From assembly GCF_000445445.1 (NCBI RefSeq), contig NZ_ASXP01000003.1:434001-498000 (forward strand): a stretch of DNA of 64,000 bases, read 5' to 3'. The notes beneath the pieces were generated by a model. That model worked only from the letters and a program-made list of their open reading frames with translations. It made no database searches and had not been told where the DNA came from. The position numbers were made by a program, and so were the translations under genes. Positions 1 through 9,118 of this stretch are shown here, in pieces. The first letter of the stretch is position 1. Each line of letters starts with the position of its first letter. This DNA is from Sporomusa ovata DSM 2662. Lineage in GTDB: Bacteria > Bacillota > Negativicutes > Sporomusales > Sporomusaceae.

Positions 1-386
1 CCTCAGACAGACCTTACAAAGAAGCTTCCTTGCCGCACGAAGCCTATGAAATCATGATGTCACTGGCTAATACCCACTTTGATCCAGTTATTTTACAGAC
101 TTTTCTAAATCAAATTGCCCTTTATCCACTAGGCAGCATCGTCCAGCTTAATACAGATGACATCGCGGTAGTAACCCGAGTAATTCCCGGACTACAAACC
201 CGGCCAACGGTAAAAGTTCTCCTTGATGCAAGCGGTCACAAGCTGAAAAATGGCCCCGAAATTGATTTGACCAGACACCTGACAACTTTTATTACTAAAG
301 TATTCACCCTCACAGAAGTTCTGCAACTGGGTGCCAATTCAACCCGGCAAACAAACCTGCAGCAGACCTTTGAACCAACTAGCTAG
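1..386 (+). CDS. HD-GYP domain protein, C-terminal end (5' cut by window)
   Basis: The reading frame is open from base 3, and the residues before the first possible start (SDRPYKEAS) match the conserved SDRPY segment of HD-GYP cyclic-di-GMP phosphodiesterases. It is followed by the family's tail, with LYPLGSIVQLNTDDIAVV resembling the usual LYP-G--V-L---- stretch. Only about 127 residues lie in the window and the catalytic HD and GYP motifs are upstream of it, so activity cannot be judged. The TTG at 30 is internal and not the true start. The family hydrolyses c-di-GMP and often controls motility or biofilm formation. Confidence 0.85.
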   Translation, partial: SDRPYKEASLPHEAYEIMMSLANTHFDPVILQTFLNQIALYPLGSIVQLNTDDIAVVTRVIPGLQTRPTVKVLLDASGHKLKNGPEIDLTRHLTTFITKVFTLTEVLQLGANSTRQTNLQQTFEPTS

Positions 387-417
387 CCTTGAACATAGAT
401 AAACCTCCACTCTGTGC

Positions 418-1320
418 TTATCTCGGAACACTTACTTTGGTTAATGTTTTGGCAAGGCTAAGTAGTTCTTCCTGGCTGGCTGCGCCTTCCAGCGTTACTT
501 CATTGTTATCCATAATGACTGTTACCTTATTACGGTTTGGAAACTTACTGGTAATGGCTTCCCTGGGGATGGCCATTTTTTCCTGTACCTGGGGCGGCAC
601 CGGCACCGAGCGGAGCGTATTGGTTGGTTTTGGGGCCTGGGAAATGATGATTTCATCAGGAGCACCCTGATGGTACACTTGTCTAATGGTTTTGCTGATT
701 GTATCAATTGTGACAACATCAGCTTTACGGCCAGCCAAGGCCAGCATAGTGCCTTCCCCTGATGGTACGGCAGAAGAAGGCACAGTCAAGGCTGCACCCG
801 GCGCCTGGACGGCGTCAGACTCTGGTAGAGCTGACTCAGTAATTTGAGAATCAGGAGTAGTCGAAGCCTGTAGCTTGTCTTTGGCTGGCGGCACTGTCAG
901 ATTAGGCGGTGTTTCCTCAATAGATGACGGTTGCGGTGTTTCAATGGCAGGCACAGGTACCGATTGCGGACTCTTAGCCAATTGCTGTTCTTGTGTGGCT
1001 GGTGGCAAAATATTAAAAAATGTAATTAATAACACCGCCGCTGCTGCCGTACCAGCAAAACCAGCTACGCCCCAGGCCAAGCGTTTTTTTCGCTTGGCCC
1101 TGGCAATCGAAATAGCTGCCTGCTCCACAATATAGTTTCGTACTGCCGGAGGCGGTACAGCTGGCGGCGTGACTGCCGCTTTAATTAGTTGGGCAGTACG
1201 CATGAGTTCGACGAGTTCTTCCTCGTGCATGTTTTCTAATGTTATCCCCTGATTAAGCTCATCCAAAGCGGCTGACAATGCTTCTGCTTGTCCTTTTTTC
1301 GAATTCGTGTTATCCTGCAC
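418..1320 (-). CDS. Membrane anti-sigma factor (cognate of the ECF sigma factor)
   Basis: This is a single-pass membrane protein. A cytoplasmic N-terminus of about 80 residues is followed by a basic stop (ARAKRKKR), one transmembrane helix, a long Pro/Thr-rich extracytoplasmic linker and a C-terminal domain of about 90 residues that resembles DUF4367. I start it at the GTG at 1320 because GGGAGGG lies just upstream. That start overlaps the sigma gene by 11 bp, so the pair is probably translationally coupled. By analogy with other ECF/anti-sigma pairs it should hold the sigma factor at the membrane until an envelope signal arrives. The signal is unknown, and there is no obvious zinc-type anti-sigma motif (HxxxCxxC). 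Confidence 0.75.
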   Translation of the reverse strand: MQDNTNSKKGQAEALSAALDELNQGITLENMHEEELVELMRTAQLIKAAVTPPAVPPPAVRNYIVEQAAISIARAKRKKRLAWGVAGFAGTAAAAVLLITFFNILPPATQEQQLAKSPQSVPVPAIETPQPSSIEETPPNLTVPPAKDKLQASTTPDSQITESALPESDAVQAPGAALTVPSSAVPSGEGTMLALAGRKADVVTIDTISKTIRQVYHQGAPDEIIISQAPKPTNTLRSVPVPPQVQEKMAIPREAITSKFPNRNKVTVIMDNNEVTLEGAASQEELLSLAKTLTKVSVPR

Positions 1321-1891
1321 CAGCTTCCCTCCCTCCTGTAATGCCATTTTCATCAAATAAATCCTTCAGTTTTTTGAGCGCCCGCTGCTGCAGCATTTTA
1401 ATGGCAGCGCTACTTTTCCCCATAATCCTCGCAACATCAGCTATTGCCACCCCTTGAAGAATTCTAAGTTCAATCACCCGACGCTGCTCTTCAGGCAAAA
1501 GTTCCAGCAGTCTGCTCACTTCCTTGCGCTGTTCCGCACTCAAAACGGCTTCGTCAGGACGAGTACTTGTATCAATTATAGGCTCATTATATTGAGCAAT
1601 ATCAACCATATGGGGAGCCCGACCACGCTTTCGGTAATAATCAATAATAAGATTAAGCGTAATGCGTGACAGATAAGTTTTGAAGGTGGCGTTGGTTTCT
1701 TTATACCGCGGCAGCGCCGTCAGCGCCCGCAAAAAAGTGTCTTGCGCGATTTCCTGGGCGTCTTCTGAGCTGCCAGTCTTAGATAAAGCCAAGCGGTAAA
1801 TAGGCTGCCAATAAGTAGTAACCAGCTCATCAAGGGCTGCCTTGTCACCCTCCTGCGCTTTGGCAATCAAACGGTTTTCATCCTGGGCCAT
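1310..1891 (-). CDS. ECF-type RNA polymerase sigma factor
   Basis: A 193-residue protein with the ECF layout. Sigma region 2 lies at about residues 20-90 (DAQEIAQDTFLRALTALPRY) and region 4 at about 125-180 (LPEEQRRVIELRILQGVAIADVARIMG, then an HTH ending in QQRALKKLKDL). Its length is typical of SigW/RpoE-type factors. The downstream gene overlaps by 11 bp and encodes a membrane anti-sigma factor, which points to control by an envelope signal. ECF operons are often autoregulated, but I could not define a promoter in the 138-bp gap upstream. Confidence 0.92.
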   Translation of the reverse strand: MAQDENRLIAKAQEGDKAALDELVTTYWQPIYRLALSKTGSSEDAQEIAQDTFLRALTALPRYKETNATFKTYLSRITLNLIIDYYRKRGRAPHMVDIAQYNEPIIDTSTRPDEAVLSAEQRKEVSRLLELLPEEQRRVIELRILQGVAIADVARIMGKSSAAIKMLQQRALKKLKDLFDENGITGGREAGAG

Positions 1892-2029
1892 CTTTTGTCA
1901 CCACGCTTTACCTTCCCATATATTTAAACGCACTTTCACTCCATAAGTAACTGGTACAACTTGGTCGAACTTTATGCACCCTATATTGTTTTCCCAATAA
2001 AGCAAAAATACCCTTTATCAAATAACAAC

Positions 2030-4774
2030 TTATCTTACCAAAAATTCTCCTAAGGTGAGCGGCAGTTGTCCTAGCTGCTCTCTTACCTCTTCCATACTGT
2101 CGGCAAAGCCGCTGGCCGCTTCTGCATCGGTAAAGCGCACCTTTACATCCAGGTTATTCCCGTCATATAAGCGAAACGCCGCATCTACCATGCCGATATT
2201 TTCGGTTTCCAGGCAAATTCTCAGCCATGTCTCGGTCACCTTCTGGCCGGGATTTTTTTTATCTTCTTCCTCTTGATAATAAACATGAATGTAGGCCGGA
2301 TATACTGTTTGGCCGTCACCAAAGTATAATGGCACCGCTATCGTCAATACCCGCTGGGCATCCTGTCGTTCCGCTGTTACACCACTTGTCTTAGACATAG
2401 TCTCAGCCAATTCCCGCACGACTTTGATGGCCTCTTTAGCCTCTTCCGGACTTTTTCCCTGCCAGATGTTGGCCAGCTCCACCATAGCCTGCTGGCTAAG
2501 ACCAAATGACTGAGCAGCCTGTGGTTGATTAGGAGCAAGCAGTTCTGCCGCCTGTTCCAGAATATTGGCAAACACAATAATCTTCTCTATTGGTGACTGC
2601 TGTGATTTTTTGAGAGCTGTCAACAATTCAGCTACTGCCGCCGGCAATGCTTGCATCAGTTGCCCGGTTTGCAGCGATGAAACCTGTGCTGTCAGCGTTG
2701 GCGACGGCGATTGAGAGGTTGGGCTTGGTGTTTGTTGTGCTGGAAGCTTTTGATTCTGGGTTGTTTGGGACGGCGTCTGTGTTGTCTGTGCTGTTGGCGA
2801 TGCTTGTTCTTCCTGTTGCAATATGGTTAGAACGAGTTCCCTGATCTCCGGCGGCAGGCTTTGGTCCAGCTCAGGCTGGGTGGCAAAAGATTTGAGTAAT
2901 TGGGCCAATTCTTGTGGTTTAACCGAATCACCTGCCGGCATGACAGGTCTTGCGGGTAAATTCTGCGGGCTATTGTGAGAATTCTCCTGACGCTGCGGCA
3001 TTTGAAGCTGCTTTGCCTCTGAACCCTGACTTTCCCTGGCCTCCGACAGTATAGTCTGCGCGGCTTGCTCTTGACCTGATTCCTGTTGCACTAGAGTTAG
3101 AACTATTTTCCTGATCTCCGGCGGCAGGCTTTCAGCCAGCTCGGGCTGGGTGGTAAAAGCCTTGAGTAATTGGGCCAACTCTTGTGGTTTAACCGAATCA
3201 CCTGCTAACGTAGTAGGTTTTGCGGGCAAATTCTGCAGGTTATTAGAAGAATTTCCCTGACGTTGCAGCATTTGAGGCTGCCTTGCCTCAGGACCCTGAC
3301 CTTCCCTTGCCTCCGGCAGAGTAGTCTGCACGACTTGATCTTGAACTGATTCTTCCTGTTGCACTAGAGTTAGAACTATTTTCCTGATCTCCGGCGGCAG
3401 GCTTTCAGCCAGCTCGGGCTGAGGCAGGTTATTGGGAGAATTCCCCTGACGCTGCGACATTTGAGACTGCTTTGTAACAGGCCCCTGACCTTCCCTGGCC
3501 TCCGTCTGGGCAGTCTGCGCGGCTTGCTCTTGACCTGAATCTTCCTGTTGTAATAGAGTTAGAACTAATTTCCTAATCTCCGGCGGCAGGCTTTCAATCA
3601 GCTCGGGCTGAGTGATAAAAGCCCTGAGTAATTGGGCCGTTTCTTGTGACTTAACCGAATCACCTGCTATCGTAGCAGGTTTTGCGGGCAGATTCTGCAG
3701 GTTATTGGGAGAATTCTCCTGACGCTGAGGGATTTCAGGCTGCTTTGCCTCAGGACCTTGGTTAGGAGACTTGTTAGTTGGTGCTAACTCTGCTTGTTCT
3801 TCCACTATACCTGGCTGCATCGCTGCTGCCATTTTTTCTGATAATTGGCTTACCAAACCGTCTTGCTGGATAGCGGCCCGCAAATCCTGTTGATTATTGC
3901 CTGGCACATTGGAGCGCGCAGCCAACTGCCGCAGCACTTTGGCCATTTCTTGCAAATCACCAGAATTTTTCCCCTGTAAAGCAGCAGTGAGTTCTGTCTG
4001 CAGTTGCTGTTTACCCGCCGCTGCCGGAGACGAAGCCTCCTCCTGGCCTTCGATACTATCAGCCAGTATTGCCGTCTTGTCGGTTCTTGTCGTTGATGAT
4101 TTAAGCAGTGCAATTACACCTGCCGGCAGGCTTGTCTGCGTGGCTTGATTCTGACTTAACAGTTGTTGAACAGGCTCCCTATTTTCCGGTGGTAAACTTT
4201 TAGCTTGCCGGTTGGCAATCGTTTGCGTAAGTTCATCCAGCTCACTAGTTAGCAGAATTTGTTGTGTCGAAGGATTTTGCTGGTTCGATTTTGTCTGGCC
4301 TGCTTGTGAGGCCGGTTCTTCCTGTTGCAATAGGGTTAGAACTAGCTGCTTTGCAGCAGGCCCCTGACCCTCCTCAGCCATGAGGCCAGCTGCCTGTTCT
4401 ATAATATCAGCCAGCATTGCCAGCTTTTCTGCGCCTGTCTTTGATGATTTAAGCAGTGCAACTAACCCCTCCTGCAGGGTAGTCTGTGCTGCCTGATTCT
4501 GGCTTACCAGTTGCTGAACAAGCTCCCTAATTTCCGGTGGCAAGCTTTTGATAAGCGCCGTCCTGTTGGCAACAGTCTGAGAAAGTTCACTTAGTCCGGT
4601 TGTAATACTGTTTTCTAAAGCCACCAATACCGCTTGCGGTGAATTGCCTGTCTTACCTGATGAATTCTGCTGTACTTGGGTGGTCTCGTCCGGTTGCCCA
4701 GCCTGCGCAGCCTCAGGTTTAACTGTCGATGTAGTCTGGACAGAGCGGATATCATTAATGGTGTTAATTATCAT
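2030..4774 (-). CDS. FliK-like protein with internal Gln-rich repeats
   Basis: A 914-residue, Gln/Pro/Ser-rich, low-complexity protein. Its last 110 residues look like the FliK C-terminal (Flg_hook) domain: TWLRICLETENIGMVDAAFRL, then an alpha segment and LPLTLGEFLVR. The centre holds repeated units built on SLPPEIRxLVLTLLQQEE, followed by linkers with QRQENSPNNLQNLPAKP. FliK measures hook length by being stretched during export, so a repeat-lengthened ruler would fit. No flagellar structural gene is adjacent, however, so the assignment rests on the C-terminal domain alone. The ATG at 4774 follows GCGAGGG. Another possibility is a FliK-like partner of an orphan FlhB/EscU protein. Confidence 0.6.
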   Translation of the reverse strand: MIINTINDIRSVQTTSTVKPEAAQAGQPDETTQVQQNSSGKTGNSPQAVLVALENSITTGLSELSQTVANRTALIKSLPPEIRELVQQLVSQNQAAQTTLQEGLVALLKSSKTGAEKLAMLADIIEQAAGLMAEEGQGPAAKQLVLTLLQQEEPASQAGQTKSNQQNPSTQQILLTSELDELTQTIANRQAKSLPPENREPVQQLLSQNQATQTSLPAGVIALLKSSTTRTDKTAILADSIEGQEEASSPAAAGKQQLQTELTAALQGKNSGDLQEMAKVLRQLAARSNVPGNNQQDLRAAIQQDGLVSQLSEKMAAAMQPGIVEEQAELAPTNKSPNQGPEAKQPEIPQRQENSPNNLQNLPAKPATIAGDSVKSQETAQLLRAFITQPELIESLPPEIRKLVLTLLQQEDSGQEQAAQTAQTEAREGQGPVTKQSQMSQRQGNSPNNLPQPELAESLPPEIRKIVLTLVQQEESVQDQVVQTTLPEAREGQGPEARQPQMLQRQGNSSNNLQNLPAKPTTLAGDSVKPQELAQLLKAFTTQPELAESLPPEIRKIVLTLVQQESGQEQAAQTILSEARESQGSEAKQLQMPQRQENSHNSPQNLPARPVMPAGDSVKPQELAQLLKSFATQPELDQSLPPEIRELVLTILQQEEQASPTAQTTQTPSQTTQNQKLPAQQTPSPTSQSPSPTLTAQVSSLQTGQLMQALPAAVAELLTALKKSQQSPIEKIIVFANILEQAAELLAPNQPQAAQSFGLSQQAMVELANIWQGKSPEEAKEAIKVVRELAETMSKTSGVTAERQDAQRVLTIAVPLYFGDGQTVYPAYIHVYYQEEEDKKNPGQKVTETWLRICLETENIGMVDAAFRLYDGNNLDVKVRFTDAEAASGFADSMEEVREQLGQLPLTLGEFLVR
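2810..4560 (-). repeat. Tandem degenerate repeats inside the FliK-like gene
   Basis: At least five copies of a module encoding LPPEIRxLVLTLLQQEE plus linker occur, with clear DNA-level similarity. The bases around 2821-2885, 3083-3145, 3360-3420 and 3545-3610 share a run that on the + strand reads CTGATCTCCGGCGGCAGGCT (or a one-base variant). Spacing is uneven (about 185-285 bp). This indicates expansion and contraction of coding repeats rather than a CRISPR or mobile element. Confidence 0.8.
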
Positions 4775-4945
4775 CGTCCCTCGCCTTTCTCATGCCTTTC
4801 CCTCCCAATATCAATCCAATTAAGGATCTATCTTTATAACTACAATTATCTCTGTTATCGGGATTTTTATTTAATTTCTTAACATAACTCACAATATTTA
4901 TACCAATACATAAACTGTAATAAAAGCCATAAAGGAGGCTGCTAC

Positions 4946-5239
4946 ATGCCTACATTCCGCAAGCTACTGTCCGGGGGACGCAGTTCAAGGCCTGCGCCAA
5001 TATTCCAGCTTGTTCCCGGTCAGCCGCTGACAACTGGTTATTTTTTATTACAGGTTGAACCTGCAATCCGTCACGGAATAGCCGAACTGTTAGAAAGCAA
5101 TCCGCGTCATGCCCTAACCGAACTGGCGTTAATCGCCTATTTAATGGGTATGGGATTTGACTATCCTACAGCACAGGTAATTGTTGAAGCTTGGGAGAAA
5201 GACGATATCTTATTGGCACAAGGAATTTTGACAGAGTGA
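4946..5239 (+). CDS. Small hypothetical protein (97 aa)
   Basis: A 97-residue soluble protein with a strong RBS (AAAGGAGG, 7 nt before the ATG). The C-terminal half has a helical UBA/TOG-like look (LTELALIAYLMGMGFDYPTAQVIVEAWEKDD), but I do not recognise a named family. It is divergent from the FliK-like gene and has no partner on its own strand. Its stop codon TGA is formed by the first bases of a multi-hairpin repeat element (see 5236-5325), so the original C-terminus may have been different. Confidence 0.7.
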   Translation: MPTFRKLLSGGRSSRPAPIFQLVPGQPLTTGYFLLQVEPAIRHGIAELLESNPRHALTELALIAYLMGMGFDYPTAQVIVEAWEKDDILLAQGILTE

Positions 5240-5325
5240 ACTCGTTTAGCAAAGCTGAACCTTGAATCTTCAGGTGAACTTCTACCTCACCTACGCTTCT
5301 TACAGAGGCGAGAGTTGGTTAAGAT
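5236..5325 (+). repeat. Multi-hairpin repeat element, degenerate copy E
   Basis: It begins GTGAACTCGTTTAGC, like copies A (49694) and B (60025). Then come a CAGGTGAAC..CACCT hairpin region and a CTTACAGAGGCGAGAG right part comparable to the CTACAGAGGCGGGAGTC ends of the other copies. It is the most diverged copy. The TGA in its first bases terminates the small gene upstream. Confidence 0.6.
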
Positions 5326-5379
5326 TAAAGATAACACGGCTTGCGCCGATCCTTTGGCGAAAGCGGGAAGCGGTTTTTC

Positions 5380-5458
5380 AACCACAAAGAACACAAAGAA
5401 CGCAAAGGGATACGAAGGATAGAATGTTTAATAAAGAACCTTTGCGTACTTTGCGGTA
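5380..5458. repeat. Palindromic AACCACAAAG element, copy 1
   Basis: Arms AACCACAAAGAACACAAAG and CTTTGCGTACTTTGCGGT flank an AT-rich centre, giving an imperfect inverted repeat of about 79 bp. A second copy with G-for-A changes lies at 23313-23391. There is no coding capacity; the short frame across it is not a gene. Confidence 0.75.
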
Positions 5459-5462
5459 ATAA

Positions 5463-5498
5463 TCCTAAAAGAGTTGACTTGTGCCAACTCCTTTAGGA
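5463..5498. terminator. Hairpin between convergent genes
   Basis: Arms TCCTAAAAGAGTTG and CAACTCCTTTAGGA with an 8-nt loop. It sits between the + strand small gene/repeats and the 3' end of the M16 peptidase, and is a plausible bidirectional terminator although the T-tract is weak. The stretch 5499-5616 holds nothing recognisable. Confidence 0.5.
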
Positions 5499-5616
5499 CG
5501 CCGGCAGAAGCCTTAGTCATTCAATCTAGGGGAAAGTAAAATTGCCACGCGATACTCTCAATGACTACTATCAAGACCTTTGTCATTGCAGGTGCTAAGC
5601 GTGACAATTTTTTCTA

Positions 5617-8550
5617 TTACTCTATTACGGTCACCAATTCCCCAAACAGCTCTTTATTAGCCTGGATGAGTTGCTCGCCGCCTAAAACGCATAAGGTATC
5701 GGCTTTCATTACCTTTTCAACAAGTTGAGCTAATTGGTGAATATCCTGCTGTTTAGTCGCCAAGATTTCATCCCGCTCCTGCTGCAGATCTCTTTGGCTA
5801 ATATTACGAATATAGGCAACATCTGCCCGTTCACCCTTCATCTGTGGCGTCAGCGGCGTATCCATGGTACTTATGGTGCCAATGATATATTTGGTCATTT
5901 CGCGTTTACTAACTGTTTCCGCAGTGAAATTGTTCAGATAGTCTACCGTTTCATCGTACACCTTAATGGTGTCAGCCAGGTTTGGATCGCGGTAAGAACC
6001 AAACACGACATTACCGCTACGGTCAAATTGGGCAAACGCACCGTACGCTCCACCCTGCACCCGGATTCGATTCCACAGATAATCATAGCGCAAGATGGTT
6101 TCCAGCACCTTCATGCTGCCATGATAGCCAAATCCTAAGCGACGGAAGTTGCCCCCTTTGGCAACATATTGTACCTTTCCCGATGTCATCAGGCCTTCAT
6201 TACGAGCCTTAGCCTGGAAGCTGTAGGTAACCGCTTCATATTGCTTTGTTCCCAGTTTGCCAAGAAGCACAGGCAAACTCCGGCAAAATGCCTGATAATC
6301 TTCGTTTTCACAGGTTATGCCGATAAAAAGGTTATTGCGATTAAAGATAATCTGTGATACCTTCGCCAGCGTCCGGCCAATTTCGTTTATCCTGGCATCC
6401 AGATTTTGCTCCAGTTCTACAATAAATTTGTAATAAGTCAGTTGACCTACTTCATTATATTTGGCAACAGGCGATAAATAGGATAATAGACGGCTGGCCA
6501 CCACCTGCTGACCACGCCTAAAGAGCGCGGTATCCCAGGTTGCTTTAAGCTCGCGGATAAGTTCTTTTAAACGGGCTGCATCTGTAAACAAACTGCCGCC
6601 GGTTATGTCGCCTAATAAGCCAAACAACTCAGGCAGCTTGCTCACAAGCGCCTTGGCTTTAACCCGAAACATAGGGGTGTATATTTGATCATCACTGTTC
6701 TCTGAAAAAGCAAAGACATCATAGGCAAAACCACCTGTATGAATATTAGTCTCTTTCGCTAATTCAGCATAAGGATATTTTTCAGTATCAACCTTGCCCA
6801 AAATATCAGCCAGTAAAAACAAATAGGGCAACTCGGCTTCCGCTACGGCGCCGGTGTTGAAATAAAGATTAAGATATGCAATGCGGTTGGTGAACAAGGG
6901 GTGCAGCAATACTGTTATACCCTGCTGCTTATGCTCTTCGGCAACCAATTTCTCTGCTTGCGGATCAATATCTTTTAATTCCACCAGCGGAATCAGTTCC
7001 AGTTTTTCCGGTGCATCAGGGGTTTCCTGACGTATTTTCAATGCCTTGGTTTGCTCTACAAGCGCAGCTAACTCAGCCTGGCTTAACCCAGCCTTGTACT
7101 TGGCCAGCTTGGCCTTACTCTCAGCCGACTTGCTCGCGCCAAGCTTGCTATTAGGCTTTAGGGTGACCAGCGCCTGATGGGGATTCTTTAGCAAGCAGTT
7201 TTTAATCAACTGCTCAAAATAGCCGTGCTTAAATTGCTGTTTAATTTTCTCCAAAGCCGGCTCATACGCTAGATGAATCAATGGATTTTCATCATAGAGC
7301 CAGCTATCAAGGCATTTTATGTTGTAAACCAAGCCTTTTGGATGTTTCCCGTAGTTGGCTTCCCGCAGGTGGAATTCAAATATATTTACAGATGACTCTA
7401 CCAGTTTTTTATCCAAGCCCTCGGTTACCAGCTTGTTTAGTACCTCATAAACCGTTTCTTTAAACAAATCTACTTGCTCAGGATTAGCGCCGCCAACACC
7501 AAAGGTCATGGTTGGCTGAAGAATACTTTTATTATAGCTGCCAAATACCTCTTTACCCAGCCCAGCATCCAGAAGTGCTTTTTTCAGTGGTGCTGCCGGG
7601 GTTTCTAAGAGAATATGTTCCAGCATCATCAGGCCTAGATAACTTTCAGGATCAGTGGCTTTACCAGCAACAATATTTAACGTAATAAAGGTTTTATCGT
7701 TTGTTGACTCATCCGGCGATACCGGGTAATCCACAACTTTTACAACCATTTCTTCAAACGGTTTTTGCAGCGGAATTTCAGAGTCAATCTCAATTCCTGT
7801 GAAGTCCTTGAGATAGGCAGCATCTAAAAACTTCAGATTATCTGCCAAATCCATATCACCATAAAGAAATATATAGCTGTTGGCGGGATGATAGTATTTT
7901 TTATGAAAAGCAACAAATTGTTCCTGAGTAAGTTCCGGTATAAACTCGGGGTCACCACCTGACTCAACGCCATAGGTGGTATCTGGGAACAGACTGGCAT
8001 AAATCTGATGTTCTAAGATGGCATCCGGTGAAGAGAATACGCCTTTCATCTCATTATAGACAACACCTTTATAAGTAAGCTCAGCTTCTTTATCAGGCAG
8101 CTCGTAGTGCCAGCCTTCCTGCATAAGAATTGCAGGCGTTTCCAACATCTGTGGATAAAATACAGCATCAAGATAAACATCCATCAAATTGCGAAAATCC
8201 TTTTCATTGCGGCTGGCAACAGGATACATGGTCTTATCGGCAAAGGTCATGGCATTCAAAAAAGTGTTGAGCGAACCCTTTACCAGTTCAACAAACGGCT
8301 CTTTTATCGGGAATTTGCGTGAACCGCAGAGCACCGAATGTTCCACAATATGCGGCACACCGGTTGAGTTCTCCGGCGGGGTACGGAAGGTAATAGAAAA
8401 TACCTTATTATCATCTTCATTGCCCAAATGCAGCAGCCTCGCGCCACTTTGTTCATGCACAAACAATTTAGCATCAGAGTTAATCTCATCAACATGCCGA
8501 GCCTCTAGCAGCTTAAAGCCGTGATAGGTTTTACCAGTCTTAAAGGACAT
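5617..8550 (-). CDS. M16C (presequence protease-like) zinc metallopeptidase
   Basis: At 977 residues this matches full-length presequence protease/insulinase-family M16C enzymes. The inverted zinc motif HxxEH is at residues 67-71 (HIVEH), in the conserved context VPHIVEHSVLCGSRKFP, followed by EPFVELVKGSLNTFLNAMTFADKTMYP. M16C proteins have four homologous domains forming a closed chamber that degrades unfolded peptides; only the N-terminal one carries zinc. There is no signal peptide, so it is probably cytosolic. The ATG at 8550 follows GAGG with 7 nt spacing. It is monocistronic as far as can be seen. Confidence 0.95.
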   Translation of the reverse strand: MSFKTGKTYHGFKLLEARHVDEINSDAKLFVHEQSGARLLHLGNEDDNKVFSITFRTPPENSTGVPHIVEHSVLCGSRKFPIKEPFVELVKGSLNTFLNAMTFADKTMYPVASRNEKDFRNLMDVYLDAVFYPQMLETPAILMQEGWHYELPDKEAELTYKGVVYNEMKGVFSSPDAILEHQIYASLFPDTTYGVESGGDPEFIPELTQEQFVAFHKKYYHPANSYIFLYGDMDLADNLKFLDAAYLKDFTGIEIDSEIPLQKPFEEMVVKVVDYPVSPDESTNDKTFITLNIVAGKATDPESYLGLMMLEHILLETPAAPLKKALLDAGLGKEVFGSYNKSILQPTMTFGVGGANPEQVDLFKETVYEVLNKLVTEGLDKKLVESSVNIFEFHLREANYGKHPKGLVYNIKCLDSWLYDENPLIHLAYEPALEKIKQQFKHGYFEQLIKNCLLKNPHQALVTLKPNSKLGASKSAESKAKLAKYKAGLSQAELAALVEQTKALKIRQETPDAPEKLELIPLVELKDIDPQAEKLVAEEHKQQGITVLLHPLFTNRIAYLNLYFNTGAVAEAELPYLFLLADILGKVDTEKYPYAELAKETNIHTGGFAYDVFAFSENSDDQIYTPMFRVKAKALVSKLPELFGLLGDITGGSLFTDAARLKELIRELKATWDTALFRRGQQVVASRLLSYLSPVAKYNEVGQLTYYKFIVELEQNLDARINEIGRTLAKVSQIIFNRNNLFIGITCENEDYQAFCRSLPVLLGKLGTKQYEAVTYSFQAKARNEGLMTSGKVQYVAKGGNFRRLGFGYHGSMKVLETILRYDYLWNRIRVQGGAYGAFAQFDRSGNVVFGSYRDPNLADTIKVYDETVDYLNNFTAETVSKREMTKYIIGTISTMDTPLTPQMKGERADVAYIRNISQRDLQQERDEILATKQQDIHQLAQLVEKVMKADTLCVLGGEQLIQANKELFGELVTVIE

Positions 8551-8664
8551 ATCGTTACCTCGCTTTTACCATTTTGTTTAAATTATCCTATGTAGTATCT
8601 GACTAAGAAGTTAATAACTTTGTCTTTCGCCAATCTGGAACAGTTTTCCTTCAAATGAAACAAA

Positions 8665-8687
8665 GAGAAGCTAGTAAATAGCTTCTC
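8665..8687 (-). terminator. Intrinsic terminator of the PHP-VOC operon
   Basis: Perfect 9-bp stem GAGAAGCTA/TAGCTTCTC with a 5-nt loop, followed on the minus strand by TTTGTTTC. It lies 24 nt past the VOC stop codon. Confidence 0.75.
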
Positions 8688-8710
8688 CCACCTGACAATA
8701 ATTAATTATC

Positions 8711-9118
8711 CTATTTTTTAAATGAATCATAAAGCACCTGGTACTCATCTGTCGGCGGAATGGATTTATAAATATAGATATGAACACCACTGGGATCATT
8801 AATAACAAAGCTGCGTTCCCCCCATGGCTTATTAACAAGCTCCTCACAAAATTCCACCTCCGCTTCCTTCAACCGCCGATACTCGGCATCAACATCCTCT
8901 ACTTCAAAGGAAATAATAATACCTGAGCCATGGAAAAACTCACCGGCATCGCGCTGTGGCTTGGTGAAGCTAACCCCGACCGAAAGCTCTGGCGCAATCA
9001 ATTCAATATACCAGTCGCTTTCGTAGACAAGTTCAAATTTAAAATGCCGCATATAAAAATCTTTGGATTCCGTTAGTTTGTCTGTACTAATTGTAGTATC
9101 CACCCGTGTTATTTTCAT
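8711..9118 (-). CDS. VOC family (glyoxalase/bleomycin resistance-like) protein
   Basis: A 135-residue single VOC module pair: ITRVDTTISTDKLTESKDFYMRHFKFELVYESD in the first beta-alpha-beta-beta-beta unit and WGERSFVINDPSGVHIYIYK at the end. The ATG at 9118 overlaps the stop of the upstream PHP gene as ATGA, which decides the start over an upstream in-frame ATG at 9133. VOC proteins bind a metal in dioxygenases, isomerases or resistance proteins. The substrate cannot be read from sequence, and coupling with a PHP phosphatase does not settle it. Confidence 0.88.
   Translation of the reverse strand: MKITRVDTTISTDKLTESKDFYMRHFKFELVYESDWYIELIAPELSVGVSFTKPQRDAGEFFHGSGIIISFEVEDVDAEYRRLKEAEVEFCEELVNKPWGERSFVINDPSGVHIYIYKSIPPTDEYQVLYDSFKK

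Noticed and set aside
2810..4560. Regularly recurring ~20-bp identical segments suggestive of a CRISPR array.
   Set aside because: They are in frame within a single long coding region, spacing is uneven and the intervening sequences are themselves related.
5262..5459. A 65-codon + strand frame.
   Set aside because: It spans the end of repeat copy E and the palindromic AACCACAAAG element; no RBS and repeat-derived sequence.
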